Positions 24,601-38,539 of a stretch of DNA of 64,000 nt are shown here, piece after piece. Source of the DNA: Amaranthus tricolor. Taxonomy: Eukaryota; Streptophyta; Magnoliopsida; Caryophyllales; Amaranthaceae. The notes under the pieces are model-generated. The model did no database searches and was not told the origin of the DNA. It saw only the letters and a list, made by a program, of their open reading frames with translations. The stretch is from NCBI RefSeq assembly GCF_026212465.1, contig NC_080049.1, forward strand, positions 21,525,803 through 21,589,802, in the 5' to 3' direction. The position numbers and the translations under genes are program-made. Numbering within the stretch: position 1 is the stretch's first letter; the number at the start of each line of letters is the position of its first letter.

Positions 24601-24620
24601 CATATGAAGTACTTGATAGA
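18606..24620. other. Long AT-rich intergenic region with repeat scraps
   Basis: No convincing gene. Scraps noted: a GGGTCAAA/AACCCGA-rich inverted patch at about 19290-19550 resembling hAT-like arms; a cluster of three small hairpins at 21812-21895; and GGAGGGAGTATGG (about 22129) and GAGGGAGTATTA (about 22620), which look like Stowaway ends without clear partners. The frames at 22607-23261 are not recognisable proteins. Confidence 0.45.
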
Positions 24621-24624
24621 CAAG

Positions 24625-24652
24625 ACAAACAAACAAACAAACAAACAAACAA
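24625..24652. repeat. (ACAA)n microsatellite upstream of BRI1
   Basis: Seven or so ACAA units, about 320 bp upstream of the probable BRI1 TATA box. Confidence 0.9.
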
Positions 24653-24871
24653 CCCCCAAATTATTATTTATTTATAAATACTAATAAGGGTAATTCAATC
24701 TAAACCCTAAATTAATCGACCTTCTTAGTTCTTCCCTCCACTTACCTTACCCTATTTCCACATCTTGAATATTGAATATGAGTATTTTATTTCATTTTTT
24801 AACAGTTGAGATAGAGAGAGAAAGACTGGTAGAGAACTTCAAGAACATACTCTATTTTAGAGGGAGTGTAT

Positions 24872-24890
24872 CACATGGCAATGGCATGTG
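24872..24890 (+). promoter_or_regulatory. Inverted pair of E-boxes in the BRI1 promoter
   Basis: CACATG and CATGTG face each other across seven bases, forming a 19-bp inverted repeat about 60-75 bp upstream of the TATA box. CANNTG E-boxes, CATGTG among them, are known targets of BES1-type and other bHLH factors. Brassinosteroid feedback control of this gene is an inference. Confidence 0.45.
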
Positions 24891-24948
24891 AGTACCAGCT
24901 GTTTCCTCCCCTCCTCCCTAAGTCTTCCTTCTTAATTCCCCCTCTTAA

Positions 24949-24954
24949 TATATA
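24949..24954 (+). promoter_or_regulatory. TATA box of BRI1
   Basis: TATATA in TTAATATATACTC is followed about 30 bp later by a CT-rich leader (CTTCTCTTCTTCC), typical of plant 5' UTRs. The start of transcription is expected near 24980. Confidence 0.6.
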
Positions 24955-25053
24955 CTCTTCTCTTCTTCCTTACTCCAATCTTTTACCACTTTCTTCTTTC
25001 TCTATCTTCCTCTGTTTTTTCCTTCATTAATCAAGCTTTGAGCTTTCTCATTA

Positions 25054-25083
25054 ATGGCCGACTATGAAACCCTAACCCACTGA
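25054..25083 (+). promoter_or_regulatory. Nine-codon upstream ORF in the BRI1 leader
   Basis: An ATG at 25054 opens MADYETLTH followed by TGA at 25081, all inside the expected 5' UTR and ending 31 bp before the first main ATG. It could reduce translation of the receptor if transcription starts upstream as predicted from the TATA box. Confidence 0.5.
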
Positions 25084-25114
25084 AACCCACTTGTAAAACT
25101 GTAAATTTAGCTTA

Positions 25115-28100
25115 ATGAAACTTTACCCACATAAAATGAAGCAACTTTGCGCTATATTGTTGCTCTTTTCTTTTTACCCTTATCTATTTTCCCCTGTTTT
25201 TTCTGCTTCTCCTCCTCCTAATGGAAAAACTAGAGATGCCCAGAAGTTGTTGAGCTTTAAATCTTCTCTTTTTAACCGAAATATCCTCCAAAACTGGGAA
25301 GAAAATGCTGACCCATGTCATTTTACTGGTGTTTTCTGTAATAACTCCAGAGTTTCTTCTTTGGATCTTAACTCTTTCTCTCTTTCAACTGATTTTTCTT
25401 CTGTTTCTACTCATCTTTTCTCTATTGAACTCTTGACTTCTCTTTCTTTATCTTCTTCAAATATTACTGGTTCTCTTAAACCTTTTCCTCTTTGTTCTTC
25501 CTCACTCTCAGAAATTGACCTCTCTCAAAATTCCATTTCTGGGTCTTTCCTTGATTTGTCAAAGTTTTCTTCTTGTTCTTCACTATCAAGTTTGAATCTT
25601 TCCTTCAATTTATTGGATTCTTCTAAGGATTTGAAAGGGGCTCATTTTGGACTTTCTCTCAAAACTTTGGATGTTTCTTTAAATCATTTATCTGGGCAAC
25701 AAGTTCTTCCATGGGTGTTCTCTCAAGGTTGTGAGAAGTTAACCCACTTAGCTTTAAAGGGGAATAAGTTACAAGGAACATTTTCTCTTAATGGGTGTTC
25801 TAATTTGGAGTATTTGGATCTTTCTTCCAATAATATATCAAGTTCCATACCAAATTTTGGGGAAAATTGTCCTAACTTGAAGTACCTTGATTTATCTTCA
25901 AATAAATTTAATGGAAGAATTGATGATAATGTACTTGTTGGGTGTAACAGTTTGAGCTTCTTGAATGTCTCTGAAAATGAGTTAAATGGAGGATTTCCTT
26001 CATTGCCATCTTCAAGTATGCAATATCTTAACTTGGGTAGCAACAAGTTTCAAGGTATGATTCCAAAGAGTTTTGCTGATGATTTCTGCTCAACTTTGGT
26101 AAATTTGGATCTTTCCTTCAACAATATTTCTGGTATGATCCCAAACGGCTTTGAATCTTGCTCCTTATTGGAGATTTTTGATGTTTCTAACAACAATTTT
26201 TCTGGGGATTTGCCTGTTGACATATTTTTGAAAATGGGAAACTTGAAGGAACTGCACTTAGCCTTTAATAACTTCAAAGGTTCTTTACCTGATTCATTCT
26301 CTATGCTTAGTAGTCTAGAATCATTAGACTTAAGCTCCAATCTGATTTCTGGAAAAATCCCATCTGGGATTTGTCAAAACCCTGATGGAAAGCCTAGCAA
26401 ATTGAAAGAACTTGACCTACAAAACAATCAATTAACTGGTCCAATACCATCCAGTTTAAGTAATTGTTCTCATCTAATTTCTCTTGATCTTAGCTTTAAT
26501 TACTTAAGTGGCACAATCCCAACTAGTTTGGGTACTCTCACTAAGCTCAAAGACTTGATCATGTGGATGAACAAACTTGAGGGAGAAATCCCAGCGGAGC
26601 TTATGTATACTAGAGCACTTGAAAATTTGATTTTAGACTACAATGAGCTAACTGGTTCAATCCCTCCTGGTCTGATGAACTGCACAAATTTGAACTGGAT
26701 TTCGTTGTCGAGCAACAAATTGAGCGGAAAAATACCATCTTGGATTGGTAAGTTGAGTAATCTTGCCATTCTTAAGCTCTCAAACAACTCGTTTTATGGC
26801 GAAATCCCACCCGAGTTGGGTGATTGTAAGAGCTTGTTATGGTTGGATTTGAATAGCAATATGTTCAATGGGAGTATTCCGAAGGAGTTGGCGAATCAGT
26901 CGGGTAAAATGGCTGTGGGTCTTGTTGTTGGGAAGAAATTTGTGTACTTGAGAAATTTTGGAGGTAAGGGTTGCCAAGGAACTGGGAATCTCCTTGAATA
27001 TGCTGGGATTAGGCCAGATGCTGTTAATAGACTCCCTACTGTTTGCAAATTTCAGCAAATCTATCAAGGTCATACTCAGCCCATTTTTAACTATAATGGG
27101 TCTATGATCTTTCTTGATTTGTCCTATAATCATCTTCAGGGTGGTATCCCTAAGGAGCTTGGCACAATGTACTATCTTTCCATTTTGAATTTGGGTCATA
27201 ATAATCTTTCGGGTCCAATTCCGGATGAACTTTCAGGGATGAAAAACATTGGTGTTATGGATCTATCTCATAATCATCTGTCGGGTTTAATCCCATCGTC
27301 TTTGGGTAGTCTTTCATTGTTGACAGATATGGATTTGTCGAGCAACAGTCTCTCTGGAATGATTCCTGAATCAGCACAGTTTGAGACATTCCCGGCTTCT
27401 AGATTCTCGAATAACCCTGGCCTATGTGGTTATCCTCTTCCTCGGTGTGACAAAAACGATGGGGCGAATTCGACTCAACATCACAAGCATGGGAAACAGG
27501 CTTCCCTTGCAGGGAGTGTGGCAATGGGATTGTTGTTCTCTTTGTTTTGCATATTCGGGTTGATCATTGTCGGCCTTGAGGTGAAGAAACGACGGAAGAA
27601 GAAGGAAGCCTTGCAGGATATTTATATGGACGAAAACTCTCAATCGGGAAACAATACAGCTTCTGCTTGGAAATACACGAGTAATCGCGAGGCGTTGAGT
27701 ATAAACCTTGCAGCATTCGAAAAGCCTCTCCGAAAACTTACATTTGCTGATCTTCTAGAAGCCACAAACGGTTTCCACGATGACAGTATGATCGGAAAAG
27801 GTGGATTTGGTGATGTCTACAAAGCTCAACTCAAAGATGGGAGCGTGGTTGCTATCAAGAAGTTGATACATATAAGCGGGCAAGGAGATCGAGAGTTCAC
27901 AGCCGAAATGGAAACCATCGGAAAGATCAAGCACCGTAACCTTGTACCTCTTTTGGGATACTGCAAGGTCGGGGAAGAGCGTTTGTTGGTCTACGAATAC
28001 ATGAAATATGGATCCCTCGACGATGTCCTACATAATCATAAGAAAGGTGGGATCGAGCTAAATTGGGCGGCCAGGAGAAAGATCGCCATCGGAGCAGCTC

Positions 28101-28741
28101 GAGGCTTAGCTTTCCTACATCATAATTGCATTCCTCACATAATTCATCGCGATATGAAATCGAGTAATGTTCTACTAGACGAAAATGTAGAAGCGAGGGT
28201 GTCTGATTTCGGGATGGCTAGACTAGTGAGTGCAATGGATACTCATTTGAGTGTGAGCACTCTAGCAGGTACCCCAGGATACGTTCCACCCGAGTACTAC
28301 CAAAGTTTTAGATGCTCGACCAAAGGGGATGTATATAGCTACGGTGTTGTATTACTCGAGCTGCTCACAGGGAAACCGCCGACAGATTCAGCAGATTTTG
28401 GTGACAATAATCTAGTAGGTTGGGTGAAAATGCACGCGAAATTGAAAATAAGCGACGTATTTGATCCCGAGTTAATAAAGGAAGATCCAAACTTAGAAAT
28501 CGAGCTCTTACAGCATCTGAAAGTCGCGTGTGCGTGCTTGGATGATCGACCATGGAAACGCCCGACAATGATACAAGTCATGGCTATGTTTAAGGAAATA
28601 CAGGCAGGTTCGGGGCTTGATTCGGCGTCTACCATTACAGAAGATGATGGAAGTTTTAGTACAATGGGAGCAAGTTTTAGTACAGTAGATGTACTAGATA
28701 TGAGCATAAAAGAAGTCCCTGAAGGGAATTACAAGCAATAA
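25115..28741 (+). CDS. BRI1: Brassinosteroid receptor kinase BRI1, single exon
   Basis: A 1208-aa LRR receptor-like kinase that binds brassinosteroid at the plasma membrane and, with a SERK co-receptor such as BAK1, starts the BSK/BIN2/BZR1 cascade. Seen directly: a hydrophobic signal region (about 8-30); an N-terminal Cys pair (C68, C75); about 25 LRRs; the hormone-binding island domain (about 595-662, with [16 protein letters not shown]) between LRRs; a C-terminal Cys pair (C771, C778); one membrane helix (about 798-820) followed by KKRRKKK; and a kinase domain (about 888-1163). The kinase has GKGGFGDV (894-901), K915, HRD 1011-1013, DFG 1031-1033, activation-loop STLAGTPGY (1048-1056) and PPE 1058-1060. 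All catalytic residues are present. The length is close to Arabidopsis (1196) and tomato (about 1207) proteins, and the gene is intron-less as usual. The first ATG has a poor context (TTA before it); Met8 at 25136 has A at -3 and starts right before the signal helix, so it may be the real start. Confidence 0.97.
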   Translation: MKLYPHKMKQLCAILLLFSFYPYLFSPVFSASPPPNGKTRDAQKLLSFKSSLFNRNILQNWEENADPCHFTGVFCNNSRVSSLDLNSFSLSTDFSSVSTHLFSIELLTSLSLSSSNITGSLKPFPLCSSSLSEIDLSQNSISGSFLDLSKFSSCSSLSSLNLSFNLLDSSKDLKGAHFGLSLKTLDVSLNHLSGQQVLPWVFSQGCEKLTHLALKGNKLQGTFSLNGCSNLEYLDLSSNNISSSIPNFGENCPNLKYLDLSSNKFNGRIDDNVLVGCNSLSFLNVSENELNGGFPSLPSSSMQYLNLGSNKFQGMIPKSFADDFCSTLVNLDLSFNNISGMIPNGFESCSLLEIFDVSNNNFSGDLPVDIFLKMGNLKELHLAFNNFKGSLPDSFSMLSSLESLDLSSNLISGKIPSGICQNPDGKPSKLKELDLQNNQLTGPIPSSLSNCSHLISLDLSFNYLSGTIPTSLGTLTKLKDLIMWMNKLEGEIPAELMYTRALENLILDYNELTGSIPPGLMNCTNLNWISLSSNKLSGKIPSWIGKLSNLAILKLSNNSFYGEIPPELGDCKSLLWLDLNSNMFNGSIPKELANQSGKMAVGLVVGKKFVYLRNFGGKGCQGTGNLLEYAGIRPDAVNRLPTVCKFQQIYQGHTQPIFNYNGSMIFLDLSYNHLQGGIPKELGTMYYLSILNLGHNNLSGPIPDELSGMKNIGVMDLSHNHLSGLIPSSLGSLSLLTDMDLSSNSLSGMIPESAQFETFPASRFSNNPGLCGYPLPRCDKNDGANSTQHHKHGKQASLAGSVAMGLLFSLFCIFGLIIVGLEVKKRRKKKEALQDIYMDENSQSGNNTASAWKYTSNREALSINLAAFEKPLRKLTFADLLEATNGFHDDSMIGKGGFGDVYKAQLKDGSVVAIKKLIHISGQGDREFTAEMETIGKIKHRNLVPLLGYCKVGEERLLVYEYMKYGSLDDVLHNHKKGGIELNWAARRKIAIGAARGLAFLHHNCIPHIIHRDMKSSNVLLDENVEARVSDFGMARLVSAMDTHLSVSTLAGTPGYVPPEYYQSFRCSTKGDVYSYGVVLLELLTGKPPTDSADFGDNNLVGWVKMHAKLKISDVFDPELIKEDPNLEIELLQHLKVACACLDDRPWKRPTMIQVMAMFKEIQAGSGLDSASTITEDDGSFSTMGASFSTVDVLDMSIKEVPEGNYKQ

Positions 28742-31700
28742 CAGAAGAAAATGGATTTTCCTGATACCAACATTCATAAAAATGTAGTATCTTGTAACAA
28801 ATTAATGTATGTATGATCAAAAAAACTTTTTTTTTTTTTATAAGATTTTTATACATAGATGGTTTTGTAGTGTGTATATATTGTACTAAATTAGTAGCCT
28901 ATTCCAGTTTTTTTTAATTAGTTTTCTTTGCTTCTAACATGGGCAAATGAACATCTAAGCAAGTAGTAAAGTAATTTTCCAGCCTATTCCTTTTTATTGT
29001 TCCATTTTTTAATTTTTGTATGTTTGTCGATGTAAATATTCAATCAAAAATATTTAAAATTGTGTTTAATTAAAAATTATTAAATCTCAATGGTAATAAA
29101 TTTACGTTAAGACAATTCAAAGAAGATTTTATTTGAATATAATTTAACTTGTACTTCTAGTATATAAAGAACAATATGTAAACTAAAAATAATCGATAAA
29201 TAGTAACTAGTAAGTAATCAAATGGAACAATAAAAGTAAATTTAGCTTTATATTTGCTCCATTTTAAATTAGTTGTAATATTAGAAAAATGACATATTTA
29301 TTAATTACTCTTAATTTGTGATTAGTTTTTAATTTATAAGTTAAAATAAAGTCAAATTAGATCTTATTTGATTCGTCTCATTGCAAAAATTATTAATATT
29401 AAATTTTATTAATTTTTTATTATGCATAATTAAAGATGTTAGTGATTAAATTAGAGTATTAGAATTTGTAAAAATGCATAACGTTTGAAATAAATTGAAA
29501 TTAGGAAGTGCTTGATAGTGACCAAGTGGAGGAGGCTGTTTTTGTCATTTTCATAATAAGCACTTGATTTGTTTTCTAGCCCTATATTTTGTTTAGTAAT
29601 TAGTAGTATCTGTTCCCAATACCTTTTTCAAGTGTCATAAGTCATAACTTCATGTCTCTCTATTTTTATATACTCCCATTTACTCATTTTTGTGAAAGAA
29701 AGTTGCTACTTTTTCACACTCCTATTATTGTCATATTAATGGAGATTTTTCGGATAAAAAAATCTTGATGAAAATTTAATAAAAAATAAATTTATAGATG
29801 AAATTCAAAAGAGTATAGGCGCATTAGACACAACAATTTAATTAGTTGTTAGTACCGCAATGAGGCTAAAATGCTACATTAAAATATATTATTGCTAATA
29901 AAATAGTCGTTTAAATAACAATTAACAGTGTAAGTAGTTGTTTATAACAATTATGTTTCACATAATTACCACTATTATCAGACAATGTTAATTTAGACGG
30001 CTAATTAGACAACTAAATATCTAACTACAATAATTGTACATTTACAACTATTTAAAGGTACAAATATCAACAATCATCTTACACCAAACACACCCTATGA
30101 GATCACTAGTAAAAATAAAATATAATAAAATTAAAAGCATAGATACAATATTATCACAAATGATAAGCAAATTCTTAAGTTGCAATCCCATAATCTCATA
30201 CCAATTCCATTTTCTTAAGGAAGTTGCTAATCAAACAACTAGTAAACATATAATCAAACGCAATTATTAGGAAATTTCACATCTCCCTTCTAAAATTGGT
30301 TGTAACCACTCAAACACTTTCATATTTTAATAAGCCATAGGAGTATTTGGCAATGCTCTGGCTATTTGTTTGCTTGGTTGACTTGTATGATCAATTAAAA
30401 GTGTTGGCTGTTTTTTTAATCTAGTTATATAATTTAATTTTTTTAGAAAAATATTTAGTAAAATTATAAATTTGCTATTAACTGTTTACTATAAAGAAAA
30501 TGAGCTAACAAGCTAAAAATCGATGGAACAATCTAATCAAAACTGTCTTTTTTGGTTAAAAAGTCAATTTATCAATTATTATTTTTTTTTTACTTTTTGA
30601 CTTATCAAAAGTCCAAAAACCTAAAGCTAACCATAAAATCATTTACCAAACATCCCGTAAAAATTGATTATATTTTTAAATCATGCTAATATTTTCACAA
30701 TTTCTTAATTAGTATTCCAAGTATCTTCTTAAAGTGTCATGACTATTTTTATCTACCATTTTTTTAATAAATCCTCCCATTCATTGAGTGTATTATTATT
30801 ATAGGAGTAAAAGTTGATTCCCTTATTCGCCACTCCCATAAATTTCTCCTTTTTTATATAGTTCAAATTATTTATTCATTCATTTTGAATATATAAAAAA
30901 TTATATATTTTTTCTTTTCAATTTGCAGCACTTTTTACATTAATTTGTCCTATTTATTTTGTATTCTTTGTGATAATCTATTTCTCTTTCTTTTATCTTA
31001 TTCATAAATTTATTTTAACTATTTATTTTTAATTATCCACTAAACTCATTCATTTATTTTTTAACTACTAGATTTCATAAAAAAAAAAAAAATTAGGTGC
31101 ATTTTCAAATAACTTGTGGTGGAGTGGTGTTAAAATAATAGAGGTATGAGAGAGCTATGAAAGTAGAGGTATCTCAGTCATCAGATATGCAGACAAGTAA
31201 AACAAGAAAGTTTGTGTTTCAGCCCTCACATGAAATCAATCAATCAATCACAAATGCCTTTCCATGTAGTAGTCCTACTCCTTGTAAGTACTCCTCCCCC
31301 TTCAATTTCTGACACTTGCTCTTATATCTTTCTTTGACCCATTGTTATCTCTTCATTCTTGAGCCTTTGACACTTTTTTTTTCACTTTTATTTAATGCCC
31401 AAATTATACTCTTTCTCTATTAGTTTACGCATGTAAATAATGTACTATTTCTCCTGTTTTAAAATACTTGCTACATAATAAATTTTGATATTATTTATTG
31501 TTTAAGTTTATTTTTTTACAATGCGGCTAATGTGTAAGAAAAAATATAGTCATATGGGATCTTGTTTGAATTGTCTAATCGCATACTTTCATAATATTAA
31601 GTTCTTATAATTTTTAGATGTGTATAATTTAATATATAAGTAATCAAAATAACATATTGAATTGCGTAAAAGTCAAATATAACAAGTATAGTGAAACGGA

Positions 31701-31955
31701 GAAAGTATATCTATATCTTTGCGTTTACATCTTAAAATTTTTTATGTATTTAATTTTTATGGTGCATACTCATGGAATAAAGAGAGTAATATCACCTTTT
31801 TTCAATTAGATTTGCATATATAAATAATTATTTTGTATTTAAGATTTTCTCACATTTGACTAAAAAAACACACACAAAACAGGACCAAAAGCGACAATCT
31901 TTTGAGAAATCGGATATTATTAATTTAAAAGTCGACGAAAAAGTGTAAGAAGAGT
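28742..31955. other. AT-rich intergenic region downstream of BRI1
   Basis: No gene recognised. Around 30338-30656 a segment begins GGAGTATTTGGCAATGCTC and ends TTTACCAAACATCCCG, which may be a decayed MITE with TTTGG/CCAAA ends. The BRI1 3' UTR probably occupies the first 100-200 bp. Confidence 0.45.
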
Positions 31956-31957
31956 AT

Positions 31958-32194
31958 ACTCTCTCTTTTCTGTATAGTTTGCATCAAAGAGAAAGTTGTT
32001 GCTTTTTAAGAAAAAGATGGATAATGGTAATAAATAAATAGAAAATAAATTGTGTGGATGAAATTAAAAAAAAGTTAAAATGTATGAATAAGATTAAAAG
32101 AAAGTGGTTGGCCATAGTTTAAAGATAGAAATAATGCGAATTAAGTGTGACGAACCAAAATGGAAAATGCTGCAAATAAAATGGGACGGAGGGA
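31958..32194. mobile_element. Stowaway-like MITE
   Basis: The left end TA-CTCTCTCTTTTCTGTATAG and right end GGGACGGAGGGAG-TA give CTCYCTC-type inverted ends with TA flanks. The interior (GTGTGGATGAAATTAAAA, AATTAAGTGTGACG) matches the Stowaway copy at 46593-46823, so the two belong to one family. Confidence 0.75.
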
Positions 32195-32196
32195 GT

Positions 32197-32458
32197 ATAA
32201 CATATCCTATATTTTCAACCATGAGCTTAAGTTCTTGGTTGAGTTGGTTCCTTTCATGGTATTAGAAGCCAACGTGACAAGAGGTCACGGGTTCGAATCT
32301 CAACTACCCCTCATTTAAAGTGGAATATTCAACGCCTATGCGCATCCACATTTCTAGCTTAATGGGCTCTCATGTGAGGAGGCATGCTAGTGTATGTAAC
32401 ATATTCCGAAGTCTCAACCATCAGCTTAAGCTTTTGGTTGAGTTGTTTCCTTGACAGT
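32197..32458 (+). mobile_element. TRIM (miniature LTR retrotransposon), copy 1
   Basis: Two direct terminal repeats of about 70 bp contain AACATATYCC then AGCTTAAGYTYTTGGTTGAG (about 32199-32258 and 32388-32458). They enclose a tRNA-Met type primer-binding site TGGTATTAGAAGCC just after the first repeat and a purine-rich GTGAGGAGGCATG before the second. There is no coding capacity. The 5' terminal repeat abuts the Stowaway end and is missing its first bases. The GGTTCGAATCTC inside resembles a Pol III B-box. Confidence 0.65.
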
Positions 32459-32469
32459 AAGACACACCA

Positions 32470-33566
<1,097 letters not shown>

Positions 33567-33603
33567 GGTTGTTTTTATTGTAGACGTTATATATATATAT
33601 ATT

Positions 33604-36600
33604 CTCAAAAAAAACTTTCCTCATTTTCGAAGAGATTTATAAAAAAAAATATATCTTTTTTTCAGCTAATAAATATTTATTAAATAATTGAAAAGCCAAA
33701 ATAAAAATAAAATTAGGCAAAGTCCAGGAAATGAAATCAATCCTACCAATAACATTAGACAGGAGATGTAGTAAACCTTCTAGAAAGATTTTTCTAAGGC
33801 GCATCCTTATTTAACAATGAAAAAGTGAAGAATTCTTGATGAAACCATAGATAAGAATATGCTTACAAATAAAATCTGAGGTTGTTGTCAATTTTACCTA
33901 ACAAATTGTGACCTTAATAGACATACATCATCATCATGATAATTTGATGAATAGGAATTAAGATAAACAAATAATGTTAATTAAGTGGTTAAATCAATAA
34001 AATAAATTAAAAAGTAGAATCTGTAGATTTAGTTTTTTTCCCTCTTGCATTTATTAATTGATTTATTCTTAAAATAGGATTATAAATAGTTAATTATGCA
34101 TGGGTATATACACATTTCACGCTATCGACATTCGAAAGAGCCGTGCGGGCATGAGCGGGGGGGATTCACAGGCTCAAAGCGTAAACTAAAGGAAGACGTC
34201 ATTATCACTATTCGTTGATTAAGTAGCAAAAAGTCATGCTCCTTTGTTTCATGGCTTTTCCCTACTAAAGAAAATACTTATAAAAATATATAAATTACTA
34301 AAAAATAAAAGATATGTGTGGATAAATATTAAAAAAATTTTAAATAGAGTAAAATACATGGGACGGATTGACTAAAAAGGAAAATGGTGTAAACCTTTAG
34401 GATACGAAGGAAATACTCAATATACTTTCATTGTTTTTAGACATGCTCAAACTAAACCCGATCGATATTTACCCCACATTGTATAGCCAAATTTAAATTT
34501 GGCCGCCCGACTTTGAAATGAATTTACAATGCTATAAAAACTAATGTGGACCTAGCTAGACTCAATTCAAATCGGACTCAAAACACCTGATCTGAAACTA
34601 ATCTGTGCATTTACTGGACCAAACAAACAATTTTATCTGTTCCTATGAAATTAATATCATTTCTTAAGGTGTAAAAATTACTATACATAGTTGAGAATAA
34701 GAGAAAATACAAGTGAATAGAAAAAATCATGAGTAATTGAACTAGATAATTAGAGAAAATAAGTATCTAAATAAGATCAAAAGAATGAAAGTGAACCAAA
34801 AGAAAGTGCAAATTAAATAAGAAGGACAAACTAAAATAAAAAAATGCATTTTCATTAGAGAATAATTAGAACTCCTTTGTTTATTAGGGTTTTTGTTTTT
34901 GAAATATATTATATTATAATAATAAACCTGTTTATTTTGGAATAGTTAGAAGTGCATGCAATACATAGGAGTCCATAAAGAAATAAATTCCGAAATAAGG
35001 AGAGGAATTATAAAAAATAGTCAAATTAAAATTATTAACACATATATATACAAAATTATTTTATAAGTTCAAGACAGAATCACACAAATAATAATAAATT
35101 TAATAATTAATTTTCACTAAATAAAAAAGAACAAAGCTAACAATTACTTTAAATTTGTTTCATGTATAATTATCAGGCCGTAGTTAGTGTGTTTAGATAT
35201 AAATAACATGAGCTAGCAATTGTTTGATTAAAAGAATACGAGCTAAATTTGACTTTAAAAAACGTAATATTTACAGTCCTTTTGGTAGGTGATAATAAAC
35301 GGTGGTAATAAGAATGATAAACAAGTGTAATTTTGGTTGAAAAATCTCTTGGTTTCCTTGATGGCCATGCTTGTCCACTCATTTTTTTCATAAAATTCAT
35401 TTAAATGCATTACCATTAGGAGAGGTGGTATTAGATGGTAAAGAAAATTTGTAAACAAAAAACCTTTTTTGTGATCAAAGTTTCATTACCATTGGAATGA
35501 TATAGAACTTTTAATTAAATTTTTCACTATAAATCATTTCCATTACCGCCATTTAGTACCACTAACAAAACAGACCATTATGATAAATAATTCTTTTAGA
35601 ATATATATTCTCTCGAGCTTAATTTAGGGTTATGAAAAGCACATTATGACATTAATTAATATACATTAATGCTCATATAGTATTTTTTAAAGTTAATAAA
35701 CCCTTCTCAACTCTCAAGGGCTTTGTTAGGTAAAATAACCTAAAATGTAATTTCATTGATAAGAATAATTTGACTTAGCATTAATTACATTAGATTCTTG
35801 TGAAACACCATCTCTCGGTGAAACGAACTTAAATAAGCTTAAAAGTCTATATTTTGGTAATATGTATGAGATGAGCTATTTAATCTATATATAAAGCATA
35901 TATTTCTCGGTAAAATTGTCTCATACTTTAGGAAAGTAAATATTTTTAGTATAATATCAGCATAATTAGTGTGATTGTAATATTTTGTAATTATTCTTGT
36001 TTCCCTAATTAGTTTCCTAATCATGTATTTATAGGGGCTTTTTGTAATCATTTTACTTAATATAAAAATTGTATTCCAATCCTAAACAATGTTTTTAACC
36101 CTTTATTTTGGCATTATTATTATTTTCACATACTAACAATTTGTAATTAATGAGTAAAGTCCCCAACAAAACTATTAGAGATCAAATGACCCTATTATAA
36201 ACATGTCTATTACTAAATTCGGCTTCTCACGACTCTATTAGTCATCCTTAAAAGTCATAACTTAACAAATTTTTCAACTGCTAAATCCAGATAAGAGAAA
36301 GACTTATTTTTTGAAAAATAATTTTTATTTAATTTTGTAGGAGAGTTGGTATGATATTTCTACTAATATTTTTGCCAACTAAAATTAATAAATTAATATT
36401 TTTACCAACCATAGGAAGCAAGTTTGTCCACCTCTATACGCTGTATAGCATTTTGGCAATTAATGATCTGGATTTCAATATCCAATATTTTATATAATTC
36501 TTTTGTCTTATTTCAATAACAAATCTCCACATTGTTTCTTCGAAACTATTTTGATAATTAATATGTTTAGGTAGCATTTTGTGGTATTCGAACTGTCATA

Positions 36601-38535
36601 CTCTTAGCTACCCAAATTTATACGGCCTAGCTTTTACTGTACTCACACATGTATGGTAAAAGCCTTTTGTTATTATTATTGTTTTTTGATTGGCTAAAAA
36701 AAAATTTGATAAATAACTTTTTAATCAATTAAAAAAAAATTAATTTTTAAGTCAAAATGAAAACAATAACTTAATTGCTTAATTTTCATTGGCTTGGTGA
36801 CCCAATTTTTATCTAGTAAGTAGTCATTTGCAATACCTAGTTTTATCGAACATCTCCTTATACATTTGGGTTATTTAACTAGTTTAAAATCACATAATAA
36901 CTAATACTTATAGCCGGTCAAACAAGCCAACAAAAAAACACACAACCAACATCATTTGCCAAACACTCTCAAAGGGATTGCAGGATAATAGCTTTGGGAT
37001 TGTCTTTTCTCTTTGACTTGGTAGTTGGTCAAAATACAAAACAAAGGTTTGGCAATTGGCTTTTCAACCAGCTAAAACGTTGGTTTGAAACTACAAATAA
37101 AGCTAGCTTTTTATTATGGTTTTTGGCTTCTTGATCTACTTTCTCTTATTACAATAAACATTTAATTTTACCAAATATTTCCTAAATAGTAGAGTAGAGA
37201 CTTATTAGTCCTCTCAGTTTTCATGAATATTCATTTTGATTTGTCTCTTTTATTTTGCTTCATTTGTAGACGCCACACCTTTAATCTCATTCACTCATTT
37301 AATTTCACTTTTAATATAATTTCTTTTTCATTCCTTTCACCTTTATGCTATTGTTATCGAATTTTCATCGCATACAAGATGAATTACTTTTTTTTTTTGC
37401 TTTTTAATACATATTTAATAGCCTACTCTTCAATAAAAAAAACACTCCTTTTGTTTAATAACACATTTATTATACTAAATGGCAAAATTTTATAAATCTT
37501 CATACTCTCCTTAAAATTCACTATTTTTTCATTGATAAAATTTTTAAAGGATATAGGACGTATATATATATTTTGAATATATTCAACTAGAATCACTAAT
37601 TATAATGGGTCTATGATTTAAAGTAAGTGTTTTCTTTATTGTTTTTCCTCCACAATCTTTGCAATAGTGTATTGAAACAACAACTGTTGTATGAGATCGT
37701 CTCATCGTGAGACGAGCCTATACAAACAATTCATTCGTAAAAAAACATTAAAAAAAAATGACATTTGAATTTTGCAAGGCAACAGTTTTTTAAAGAGCTT
37801 AGACTGATCTAATTGAGGTTGACTCATGGTAAAACGGTCTCAATAAAAAAATAGTGTATTGAAATTGATTTTAAGGGTCTATTTTGGGTCTAAATTGGAT
37901 CCAAATATGTTCAAATTGGATTTAAAGTGGGTCATGGATAGAATGTTCGGTGGGTATATGGGTTGTTACTGGATCTTAAAAATACAAGACGTATTTCTGA
38001 TTATTTTTTTATTAAATCTATATGATCCTAACACATTGGTTATCGAAATATGAAATTCAAACTTAGACAATATTACTTCATCTTTTCTGCGTGCAACATT
38101 TTTATGTGTATTACTCAAATTTCAATCCAGCACTTTAATTTTGGTGTTACGATAATCAAAGACAATATAATTAGGCTGGTGTTTTTGAATTTTGAAACTT
38201 AAGATGTTGCCTATTCCTAACTCTTCTTATGGTGTTAGGATTATGTCATAGTCCTTGTAATGTATGAAATTTAGTTTCATAATAAAAGTTCAAAAAAGAA
38301 ATACAAATTTAAAAACAATAACAATAAAATTGTTATTCAAGTCAATCTAATGTTAGTTAATTAGGCAGGTGATTTAGGTCTTGTTCTATCATCCATGTAA
38401 TAACTTGTGTAAATGGGGAAAATCACAATTATTATAAGAAAAAAAAAATATTATTAATAATTTAACTTTTCATTCACCTGATGTGAATAATCCAACCATT
38501 AGATTATTTTTTAATAATTTAATTTTTATATTACA
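33604..38535. other. AT-rich intergenic region with MITE-like pieces
   Basis: No gene is supported. Pieces seen: about 35270-35577, beginning CAGTCCTTTTGGTAGGTGAT and ending ACTAACAAAACAGACC, a possible decayed Tourist-like MITE; and about 37683-37850, with TATGAGATCGTCTCATCGTG at the left and GGTAAAACGGTCTCA at the right, a GAGACGGTCTC-type MITE. Around 36900-37190 repeated CCAAAC/GTTTGG and GCTAGC motifs hint at another old element. Confidence 0.45.
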
Positions 38536-38539
38536 GAGA

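Noticed and set aside
25723..28707. Antisense and alternative-frame ORFs within BRI1
   Set aside because: They are shadows of the highly supported BRI1 frame and have no recognisable domains.
32280..32300. tRNA gene suggested by the B-box like GGTTCGAATCTC
   Set aside because: No cloverleaf can be drawn. The motif lies within a TRIM copy between its two terminal repeats.
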